Positions 57,664-64,000 of a DNA stretch of 64,000 nt are shown here, piece by piece. The translations under genes and the position numbers were made by a program. The notes under the pieces are model-generated. The model was not told where the DNA came from. It did not search any database and saw nothing but the letters and a program-made list of their open reading frames with translations. The DNA comes from Castellaniella sp034675905 (GTDB taxonomy: Bacteria > Pseudomonadota > Gammaproteobacteria > Burkholderiales > Burkholderiaceae_B): contig NZ_JAUCCV010000005.1 in NCBI RefSeq assembly GCF_034675905.1, forward strand, positions 1 to 64,000, given 5' to 3'. The stretch's first letter is position 1. Every line of letters begins with the position of its first letter.

Positions 57664-58556
57664 TGGGCGTTTGGATTGGCGCGGCGCTGGATGTCCTGCC
57701 GGAAGCCGCGGGGGGATTGTCCGGCCGCCTGGCGGAAAAAGCGCGTGAAGTGCGCCGGTTCCGAGAACCCCAGGGCATCTGAAATCTCGCTGATCGTCAT
57801 CGAGGTGTAGATCAGGCTGCGGCTGGCCTCCAGCGCCAGGCGTTCGTGGATCAGTTGCAGCGGCGTCTTGCCGGCATGGGTGCGGGCGATCAGGTTCAGG
57901 TGGGTGGTGCTCAGCCCCAGCTGCCGGGCGTACCAGGCCACGGCATGCTGGCGGCTGTGGGCCTGTTCCAGCAGTTCACCGAAGCGGGCATAGTGCTGCA
58001 GCCCCCGGTCTGTCTGTTGGCGCGGGGCGCCATCGCCGGAGCGGCTGCGCAGGCGCGTATAGAGCAGTGTCAGCCAAGCCTCGATCTGGGCTTCCCGGAA
58101 GGGCTGGCGCGCCGCGTACTGGGCATTCAGGTGGGCGCAGGCCTCGTGCAGGCCGGCGCCGTGTTCCCCGGACAAGAACCGATGCAGCACGGGGTGGGAC
58201 GGCGGAGCCGCCGTCGGGCCGAGCCGTTGCGCAAGCTGTGCCAGCAGCGTGTTGGTGATCGTGATGACATGACCCGTGCAATCTGCATCGAATTCAAACC
58301 CGTGCACATAGGCCTGGGGAACTTCGACGGCCGCCGGCCCTTCGATGGCGGGGCGATCCTGATCCAGACTGACGATCGCACGCCCCCGGTGCAGATACAG
58401 AATCTGATAGAGGCCGGCATGCCGGTGAGGGCGGATATGCCAATTGTGCAATCTGCTGCGAGACGCAATGGTTTCGCAGTGCAGCATTTCTGCCATTGGC
58501 CATTCTGCTTGTTCGCCGTATAGCTGGAACAGGGGAGCATGCTGAAAATAGTTCAT
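57591..58556 (-). CDS. pobR: AraC/XylS-family regulator, probable PobR
   Basis: The protein has 321 residues from MNYFQHAPLFQLYGEQ; the longer frame upstream overlaps pobA and is rejected. The N-terminal cupin-like sensing domain (HIRPHRHAGLYQILYLHRG, with VHGFEFDADC) is followed by two AraC HTH motifs (VAWYARQLGLSTTHLNLIAR and ISEISDALGFSEPAHFTRFF). It diverges from pobA by 120 bp, and AraC-type PobR activators of 4-hydroxybenzoate hydroxylase are known in pseudomonads. The last 24 codons or so overlap the 3' end of the dctBD chimera on the other strand (57591-57663). Confidence 0.88.
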   Translation of the reverse strand: MNYFQHAPLFQLYGEQAEWPMAEMLHCETIASRSRLHNWHIRPHRHAGLYQILYLHRGRAIVSLDQDRPAIEGPAAVEVPQAYVHGFEFDADCTGHVITITNTLLAQLAQRLGPTAAPPSHPVLHRFLSGEHGAGLHEACAHLNAQYAARQPFREAQIEAWLTLLYTRLRSRSGDGAPRQQTDRGLQHYARFGELLEQAHSRQHAVAWYARQLGLSTTHLNLIARTHAGKTPLQLIHERLALEASRSLIYTSMTISEISDALGFSEPAHFTRFFRQAAGQSPRGFRQDIQRRANPNAHQDAATEPSKCSPLGCASAAQERT

Positions 58557-58676
58557 ATTGGCAATTCTATGCTTGAAAAGGCCATTCTCAAACAGACCTG
58601 AAGCATTCACCATGTGATGTGCATGCCGGACTTGTTTGAGCGCCATGAGGCGCCTGGTGCCGGCCGGAGGAGCGTC

Positions 58677-59855
58677 ATGAAAACACAAGTTGCCATTATC
58701 GGAGCCGGCCCGTCGGGGCTGCTGTTGGGGCAGTTGCTGCATCGTTGCGGAATCGACAATGTGATCCTGGAACGTCACACCCCGGACTACGTCCTGGGCC
58801 GGGTGCGGGCGGGCGTGCTGGAATACGGTTTTGTCGACCTGATGCGCGAGGCCGGCGTCTCCAGGCGTATGGACGCCGAAGGGCTGGAACATGATGGGTT
58901 TACGCTGGCCTTCCAGGGACACCGGCAGCGGGTCGACATGATGGCGCTGACCGGCAAGTCGGTGCTGGTCTACGGGCAGACCGAACTCACCCATGATTTG
59001 ATGGATGCCCGGCAGGTCAGCGGGGCGCCGATCTACTATGAAGCCACCGATGTACAACTGCACGATTTCCTGGATGGAAAGCCGCGCGTCACTTTCATGT
59101 ACGAGGGGCAGCGCAAGACGCTGGATTGCGACTATATCGCCGGCTGCGATGGTTTTCATGGCGTATCGCGCCAGTCCGTGCCGCAGGATCGCATTCAGAA
59201 TTTTGAACGCGTCTATCCCTTTGGATGGCTGGGGCTGCTGACCGAGACGCCGCCAGTCGAAGACGAGTTGATCTACGTGCACCATCCGCGCGGCTTTGCC
59301 CTGTGCAGCATGCGCTCGCATACGCGCAGCCGCTATTATCTGCAGTGCAGTCTGGCCGAGCATGTCGAGGACTGGTCCGATGACCGGTTCTGGACGGAGC
59401 TGTCCGCCCGTCTGCCCGAAGACGTAGCTGCCAAGCTGCAGACCGGTCCGTCGTTTGAAAAGAGCATTGCTCCTTTGCGCAGCTTCGTTGCGGAACCCAT
59501 GCGTTTCGGCCAGCTCTTCCTGGTGGGGGATGCGGCGCACATCGTGCCGCCTACCGGGGCCAAGGGCCTGAACCTGGCCTCCAGCGACGTCTACACCCTG
59601 TATCACGCTTTGCGCGGCGCCTGCCTGGACAACCGTCCTGACTTGCTGGATCGCTATTCGGAAATCTGCCTGCGCCGCATCTGGAAAGCGGAACGCTTTT
59701 CCTGGTGGATGACGTCTTTGATGCACGCGTTTGATGGGGATGCCTTCAGCCAGCGCATCCAGCAGGCGGAACAGAACTACTACACCAGCACCCAGGCGGG
59801 CCTGACCACCATTGCGGAAAACTACGTCGGCTTGCCCTACGAGCCCGTCGTGTGA
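58677..59855 (+). CDS. pobA: 4-hydroxybenzoate 3-monooxygenase
   Basis: The protein has 392 residues, the family length. This FAD enzyme hydroxylates 4-hydroxybenzoate to protocatechuate with NADPH and O2. The FAD motif VAIIGAGPSGLLLGQLLHRCG, the DG motif YIAGCDGFHGVSR (about 153-165) and the second FAD motif LVGDAAHIVPPTGAKGLNLA (about 280-299) are intact. The start was chosen at MKTQVAII because GGAGGAG lies five bases upstream. Its product is protocatechuate, so ring-cleavage genes should exist elsewhere, perhaps beyond the right edge. Confidence 0.96.
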   Translation: MKTQVAIIGAGPSGLLLGQLLHRCGIDNVILERHTPDYVLGRVRAGVLEYGFVDLMREAGVSRRMDAEGLEHDGFTLAFQGHRQRVDMMALTGKSVLVYGQTELTHDLMDARQVSGAPIYYEATDVQLHDFLDGKPRVTFMYEGQRKTLDCDYIAGCDGFHGVSRQSVPQDRIQNFERVYPFGWLGLLTETPPVEDELIYVHHPRGFALCSMRSHTRSRYYLQCSLAEHVEDWSDDRFWTELSARLPEDVAAKLQTGPSFEKSIAPLRSFVAEPMRFGQLFLVGDAAHIVPPTGAKGLNLASSDVYTLYHALRGACLDNRPDLLDRYSEICLRRIWKAERFSWWMTSLMHAFDGDAFSQRIQQAEQNYYTSTQAGLTTIAENYVGLPYEPVV

Positions 59856-59891
59856 TGGCGGCTGGAGGATCCGGGCGGCATTTGCGCGATA

Positions 59892-60869
59892 ATGGCCGCC
59901 ATGGATACTTCACTGCTGTCGGTTCGCGTGACCGCCAAACGCCAGGTGGCGCAGGACACCATCTGCCTGGAACTCAGTCCTCTGGATCAGGCCGGCCTGC
60001 CGGCATTCTCACCCGGAGCGCATATCGACGTCTATGCGCCTGGCGGGTTGATCCGCCAGTATTCGCTGCTGAACGACTGCAGGCAGCATGCGCATTACCG
60101 CATCGGCGTGCTGCGCGAAGCCCAGTCACGTGGCGGCTCGGCAGCGCTGCATGATCGCGTACAGGTCAACGATATTCTGCAGATCAGTGCGCCGCGCAAC
60201 CGCTTTGCCTTGGTGTCTGCCGCCCGCAGTCTGCTGTTTGCGGGCGGGATCGGGGTGACGCCTTTGCTGTGCATGGCCAGGCAGCTGCAGACGCAGGGGG
60301 CGGATTTCGCCTTGCACTACAGCAGCCGGACGCGTGCACGGGCGGCGTTTCTGGACGAGGTCCAGGCGCTGCCCGGGGCTTGCGCCCATGTGTACTTCGA
60401 TGATGAACCGGTGCTGCATCTGGATGCGGCGGCGGTGTTGGCGGGCGAGGGCGCCGGCACGCATCTGTATGTCTGCGGGCCAGCGGGCTACATTGATTTC
60501 ATCTGCGCTCAGGCGCGTGCCGCAAGCTTTGACGAGGCTCGCATCCATGTTGAACACTTCGCGCTGGATGCGGCGGACCGCCCGGCGATCACGGATCAGG
60601 ATGTGGCGTTTCAGGTGCAGCTGGCCAGTACCGGCGAACTGTTTGACATCCCCGCCGATGAGTCGATCACGTCTGCCCTGGACCGCCAGGGGGTATTCAT
60701 TCCTGTTTCATGCGAAGAAGGCATCTGCGGCACCTGCCTGACCGGCTTGCAAGAAGGCATCCCGGATCATCGCGATACCTACCTGACCGACGAGGAGCAT
60801 GCGGCCAATGACCAATTTACGCCGTGTTGCTCGCGCGCCCGGACGCCGCTGCTCGTCCTGGATTTGTGA
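59892..60869 (+). CDS. PDR/VanB-family oxidoreductase (FMN, NAD, plant-type 2Fe-2S ferredoxin)
   Basis: The protein has 325 residues from the ATG at 59892; MDTSLLSV at 59901 is an alternative. The order is flavin domain (GAHIDVYAPGGLIRQYSL), NAD domain (LLFAGGIGVTPLLCMARQL, YVCGPAGYIDFI), and C-terminal ferredoxin with cluster cysteines in CEEGICGTCLTG and the fourth in TPCCSRA. Such reductases (VanB, phthalate dioxygenase reductase) feed electrons to a Rieske oxygenase. No oxygenase gene is in the window. It follows pobA by 36 bp and may be co-transcribed. Confidence 0.9.
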   Translation: MAAMDTSLLSVRVTAKRQVAQDTICLELSPLDQAGLPAFSPGAHIDVYAPGGLIRQYSLLNDCRQHAHYRIGVLREAQSRGGSAALHDRVQVNDILQISAPRNRFALVSAARSLLFAGGIGVTPLLCMARQLQTQGADFALHYSSRTRARAAFLDEVQALPGACAHVYFDDEPVLHLDAAAVLAGEGAGTHLYVCGPAGYIDFICAQARAASFDEARIHVEHFALDAADRPAITDQDVAFQVQLASTGELFDIPADESITSALDRQGVFIPVSCEEGICGTCLTGLQEGIPDHRDTYLTDEEHAANDQFTPCCSRARTPLLVLDL

Positions 60870-60961
60870 TGAACAGGGAAGGCTCATAGCAAGTCGTTAT
60901 AACTGCTAGTGCCGGGCTCGGGCTTACCCCGCGCCGGTATTCTGGGGATAATCGGGCCACT

Positions 60962-61960
60962 ATGACGCAGACACGTATGATCGCCGGCATGCCGGTGTTT
61001 CCGATCGGCCTGGGCTGCATGGGCCTGAGCCATGGCTATGGCCAGGCGGTCACGCCGGAACAGGCGCAAGCCCTGCTGTTGAGGGCGCTGGACCTGGGCG
61101 TGACGCTGTTCGACACGGCGGCCCTCTATGGCTTCGGCCACAACGAAGAACTGGTCGGCCGGGTGCTGTCGCCCCATCGCAGCCGTTTCTTCCTGGCCAG
61201 CAAATGCGGCATCTTCAAGGAAGACGGCAAGCGCCGCATTGACGGCCGCCCCGAGACCCTGCGCCGCACCTGCGAGGATTCGCTGCGCCGCCTGCGCACC
61301 GACGTCATCGACCTGTATTACCTGCATCGTTGGGATAAAGCGGTACCGATCGAAGACAGCATCGGTGCGTTGGCTGATCTGGTGCAGGCGGGCAAGATCC
61401 GCCATATCGGCTTGTCCGAGGTCTCTGCCGCTACCTTGCGCCGGGCGCATGCGGTGCATCCCATCGCAGCGGTGCAAAGCGAATATTCCCTGTGGTCACG
61501 CAATGTCGAGCTTGCCGTGCTGCAGGCCTGTCGCGAACTGGGGGCTGCCCTGGTGGCCTTCAGTCCCTTGGGGCGAGCGTTTCTGGCCGATGGCCTGTCG
61601 TCCGCCGCGTCGCTGGCCGATACGGATCTGCGCCGCAACATGCCGCGCTTCCAGGCGGATGCGTTTTTGCGCAATCAGGCCTTACTGGCGCTGCTGCGGG
61701 ATCACGCCCGGGAACAGGCCTGCACGCCGGGTCAGCTGGCCCTGGCATGGTTGTTGCACCAAGGGCCGGACATCGTCCCGATTCCGGGAACGACGGATCT
61801 GGCGCATCTGCAGGAAAATCTGGCGGCGGTGAATGTGACCCCGGACGATGCGCTGTGCGCCGAGCTGGCTGCGCATTTCCGCCATGACCGGATTGCGGGA
61901 GACCGCTACGGGCCGGCGACATTGGCTGAAATCGATACCGAATCGTTTCCGCTGGCCTGA
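60962..61960 (+). CDS. aldo/keto reductase
   Basis: The protein has 332 residues with a TIM-barrel AKR pattern. The catalytic tetrad is recognisable: Asp in TLFDTAALYG, Tyr in that segment, Lys in FLASKCGI and His in YYLHRWD. FSPLGRAFLADG and IPIPGTTDLAHLQEN-type cofactor segments are present near the C-terminus (VPIPGTTD). It resembles the AKR13/YakC-like group that reduces aldehydes with NADPH. The substrate is unknown; the neighbourhood suggests an aromatic aldehyde or a by-product of ring metabolism. It starts 92 bp after the VanB-type gene. Confidence 0.88.
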   Translation: MTQTRMIAGMPVFPIGLGCMGLSHGYGQAVTPEQAQALLLRALDLGVTLFDTAALYGFGHNEELVGRVLSPHRSRFFLASKCGIFKEDGKRRIDGRPETLRRTCEDSLRRLRTDVIDLYYLHRWDKAVPIEDSIGALADLVQAGKIRHIGLSEVSAATLRRAHAVHPIAAVQSEYSLWSRNVELAVLQACRELGAALVAFSPLGRAFLADGLSSAASLADTDLRRNMPRFQADAFLRNQALLALLRDHAREQACTPGQLALAWLLHQGPDIVPIPGTTDLAHLQENLAAVNVTPDDALCAELAAHFRHDRIAGDRYGPATLAEIDTESFPLA

Positions 61961-62011
61961 GCCGCTGGCAGCGGCCAGTGGGATGACACACCATCAAGTA
62001 GGGGAGCAGTC

Positions 62012-62914
62012 ATGCAAAAAACGCATCTAGGCCTGATCGGCTATGGCGAGGTCGGCGGAATTTTCTGCGCGGGTCTGGCGCCGCAGGTCGAGAGCGCCCG
62101 GGCCTGGGATCTGAAACTGGCCGATCCTGGGACCGCCGAGCCCTTGCGCGACAGGGCGGCACATGACGGTGTCACTCTGTGCGCCTCGGCAGCAGATCTG
62201 TGCGCCGCCAGTAATCTGGTGATTTCGGCGGTCACGGCATCCAATACGGTGGCCGTGGCCCGAGAAGCGGCTGCCCATCTGCAGCCGGGGACGGTGTTCC
62301 TGGACCTGAATTCCGCCTCGCCGGGCGCCAAGCGCGCAGCCGCCGCCCTGATCGAAGCGGCAGGCGGGCATTACGTCGAAGCCGGGGTGATGACATCGGT
62401 ACCGCCATACGGGATTCGTGTGCCCATGTTGCTGGGCGGCGCGCATGCCGACGCACTGGCCAGGCGGTTGGCGGCCTTCGGTATGGACGTCAAGGTCGTC
62501 TCGTCGGATCTCGGTGTGGCGTCGGCCATCAAGATGTGCCGCAGCGTCATGATCAAAGGCCTGGAAGCGCTGGTGATCGAAAGCTATACCGCGGCGCGCG
62601 CGTATGGGGTCGAAGACTACGTGTTGCCGACATTGCAGGAAACCTTCCCATCGATCGACTGGTCAGAGCAGGGCCGCTATTTCTACAGCCGGGTGGTGCA
62701 GCATGGCCGGCGTCGCGCCGAGGAAATGCGTGAAGTCGCCAATACCGTGCGCGAGGCCGGTTTTGAACCCTGGATGGCAGCCGCTACCGCTGAAAAGCAG
62801 GACTGGGTGGCGCGTCAGGCCGCGCAGGGCGTATTCGAGGGCGTCCAGGCGGCGGACAGCTGGCAAGCTTATGCCGACCGCCTGATTGCCGCCGGGCGGC
62901 AAAACGCATCCTGA
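62012..62914 (+). CDS. NAD(P)-dependent dehydrogenase, NAD_binding_2 plus DUF1932
   Basis: The protein has 300 residues. The N-terminal Rossmann fold LGLIGYGEVGGIFCAGL and the beta-hydroxyacid-type segment VFLDLNSASPGAKRAAAALI resemble 6-phosphogluconate and 3-hydroxyisobutyrate dehydrogenases. The C-terminal part (MCRSVMIKGLEALVIESYTAARAYG) fits DUF1932. GGGGAG precedes the ATG. DUF1932 proteins of this kind often stand beside aromatic catabolic genes in Burkholderiales, but no reaction is established that I know. The gene converges on the LysR gene. Confidence 0.85.
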   Translation: MQKTHLGLIGYGEVGGIFCAGLAPQVESARAWDLKLADPGTAEPLRDRAAHDGVTLCASAADLCAASNLVISAVTASNTVAVAREAAAHLQPGTVFLDLNSASPGAKRAAAALIEAAGGHYVEAGVMTSVPPYGIRVPMLLGGAHADALARRLAAFGMDVKVVSSDLGVASAIKMCRSVMIKGLEALVIESYTAARAYGVEDYVLPTLQETFPSIDWSEQGRYFYSRVVQHGRRRAEEMREVANTVREAGFEPWMAAATAEKQDWVARQAAQGVFEGVQAADSWQAYADRLIAAGRQNAS

Positions 62915-62915
62915 T

Positions 62916-62938
62916 GCCAGAGCCTTGCGGGGCCTGGC
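62916..62938. terminator. hairpin between the convergent DUF1932 and LysR genes
   Basis: GCCAG-A-GCC pairs with GGC-CTGGC around TTGCGG in the 28-bp gap. There is no T-run, so this is a modest candidate for a shared terminator. Confidence 0.4.
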
Positions 62939-62942
62939 GCAT

Positions 62943-63857
62943 TCAGTCTGTCTGAGTCATCGTGGCCGGATAGACTTCGCGCACCGTGTCGCGGATCAGT
63001 TGCAGCATGGCCTGTTGTGTCAGCGTCGTGATGCGTCCGGATGCGGTCGCCAGATATAGCTGACTGGGCAGTTCCGGCTGGCAGATCGGCCGGATGTGGT
63101 AGCGGTCCGGCTGTGCCGAGGTCAGCACGGCGTGTTCGGTCAGTACCGCATAGCCGGCGCCATCGGCGACCAGATCCAGGATGGCCGGCACCCCGTCGAT
63201 TTCCAGGCGGATATTAGGACGGCAACCGATCAGGGCCATTTGTGATTCCAGCAGCATGCGTACGGTATGCGGTCGGTTGGGGATGACCAGAGGGATGCCC
63301 GCCAGGGATTGCAGCGACATGGCTTGTGTGGACGGGTGGGGGCCTTTGGGGCCGACCAGGTACAGCAGTTCGCTGGTCAGCGGGCGCAGATCCAGTTCCG
63401 CCGAGGCGCTGGGGTTGTAGAGCAAGGCGATGTCCAGTCGGCCCGCCAGCAGCCATTCCTGCATCATCAGCGACAGGCCCTCGCTGATGGACAGCGAAGC
63501 ATTAGGCAGCTGCTTGCGGAATTTTCGCGTCAGCTGCACCGTCAGCATTTTCGACGCACTGGGGGCGATGCCCAATGCTACCCGGCCAGCCAGGGCGCCT
63601 TGGACCCGGCCCATGTCTTCTTTGGCGCGTTCGATCTGGTGCAGAATGCCCCGGCAGTGTTCCAACAGCAGCTTGCCGGCATCGGTGGTGGTCACGCCCC
63701 GACCATTGCGGTTCAGCAGATTCTGACGCAGTTCCACTTCCAGCAGGCGCACCTGGCGGCTGAGCGCCGGCTGTGCGATGCCCAGGGCATGGGACGCCTG
63801 GGTGAAGCTGCCCAATTCGGCGACCCGGGTGAAATATTCCATCTGCTTGATGTCCAT
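62943..63857 (-). CDS. LysR-family transcriptional regulator
   Basis: The protein has 304 residues from MDIKQMEYFTRVAELGSF; an ATG nine codons upstream (63884) is possible. The winged HTH (FTQASHALGIAQPALSRQVRLLE) is followed by the effector-binding domain (GRVALGIAPSASKML...). It is transcribed away from the DUF1932 gene and diverges from whatever begins beyond 64000, so its main target is probably off the window. Given pobA nearby, a protocatechuate-pathway regulator is an attractive guess, not shown by sequence. Confidence 0.9.
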   Translation of the reverse strand: MDIKQMEYFTRVAELGSFTQASHALGIAQPALSRQVRLLEVELRQNLLNRNGRGVTTTDAGKLLLEHCRGILHQIERAKEDMGRVQGALAGRVALGIAPSASKMLTVQLTRKFRKQLPNASLSISEGLSLMMQEWLLAGRLDIALLYNPSASAELDLRPLTSELLYLVGPKGPHPSTQAMSLQSLAGIPLVIPNRPHTVRMLLESQMALIGCRPNIRLEIDGVPAILDLVADGAGYAVLTEHAVLTSAQPDRYHIRPICQPELPSQLYLATASGRITTLTQQAMLQLIRDTVREVYPATMTQTD

Positions 63858-63899
63858 CTTGGGGTTTACCCTTAATTTCGGCATGAGGTCCCAGTAATT

Positions 63900-63914
63900 A
63901 TATCAATTTGGTAT
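63900..63914. promoter_or_regulatory. candidate LysR-type box upstream of the LysR gene
   Basis: ATATCAA-T-TTGGTAT is an inverted repeat with six of seven arm positions matching, and it includes a T-N11-A motif (63901-63913) as LysR regulators bind. It lies 43 bp upstream of the chosen LysR start, in the divergent intergenic region that continues to the window edge. AAGGG at about 63980-63984 followed by ATG CAA at 63995 may be the start of the next plus-strand gene. Confidence 0.55.
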
Positions 63915-64000
63915 AGCAGCTAGTGTGTTCATGCTCTTATTCATCAGGCTCCTGCCGCCCATAATGGCTGCAATACAGCAAGGGTGATGATGTGATGCAA

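Noticed and set aside
58557..59726. Upstream extension of pobR to 711 residues
   Set aside because: It is antisense to pobA; the AraC-type protein begins naturally at MNYFQHAP (58556).

Overview
The window looks like a chromosomal segment of a GC-rich betaproteobacterium of the order Burkholderiales, most likely family Alcaligenaceae (relatives of Bordetella, Achromobacter and Castellaniella). This rests on the rRNA and tRNA sequences, on the gene order ndk-rlmN-rodZ-ispG-hisS-yfgM-bamB-der-hisC-hfq-hflXKC-hisZ-purA, on the Lys/Ala-rich RpoD N-terminus and on the H-NS type. The placement is inferred from recognition, not from a tree.

Layout. 1-6110: one complete rRNA operon (promoter, boxA, 16S, tRNA-Ile, tRNA-Ala, 23S, 5S) followed by a hairpin and a 36-bp tandem repeat. 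6164-17370: mostly minus-strand housekeeping genes: an unusual Nramp-like transporter, maf-pyk, a tightly overlapped rlmH-rsfS-nadD-hemF block, purD-yebC, an EamA transporter diverging from a quinone oxidoreductase, and fbp. 17408-26772: pepN, a DUF4136 lipoprotein, an H-NS protein, a nitrilase-family amidase with tldD, pncB, and an acyl-CoA ligase behind a palindromic operator candidate. 26818-46000: valS, then a long plus-strand run for translation, isoprenoid precursors, outer-membrane assembly, ribosome maturation, membrane quality control, histidine and purine metabolism. 46121-50596: the macromolecular synthesis genes rpsU-dnaG-rpoD.

From 50617 the region becomes accessory and catabolic. 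An AcoR-type sigma-54 activator faces an NAD-dependent aldehyde dehydrogenase, with a good -24/-12 promoter and two enhancer-like palindromes between them. Next comes a damaged C4-dicarboxylate locus: dctA has lost its N-terminal 60 percent or so, the divergent dctB has lost its N-terminus, and dctB is fused in frame to dctD after losing the kinase ATP-binding domain and the start of the receiver. After it lies a 4-hydroxybenzoate module (pobR-pobA), a VanB-type reductase, an aldo/keto reductase, a DUF1932 dehydrogenase and a LysR regulator that points at genes beyond the right edge, plausibly the protocatechuate ring-cleavage pathway.

A dispersed, palindrome-containing repeat of about 45-78 bp occurs three times: inside the rRNA spacer, directly before hflX where it supplies the ribosome binding site, and after purA where it forms the terminator. 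I found no CRISPR array, prophage or intact insertion sequence. The strongest unusual signals are the doubly deleted dct locus and the repeat family.
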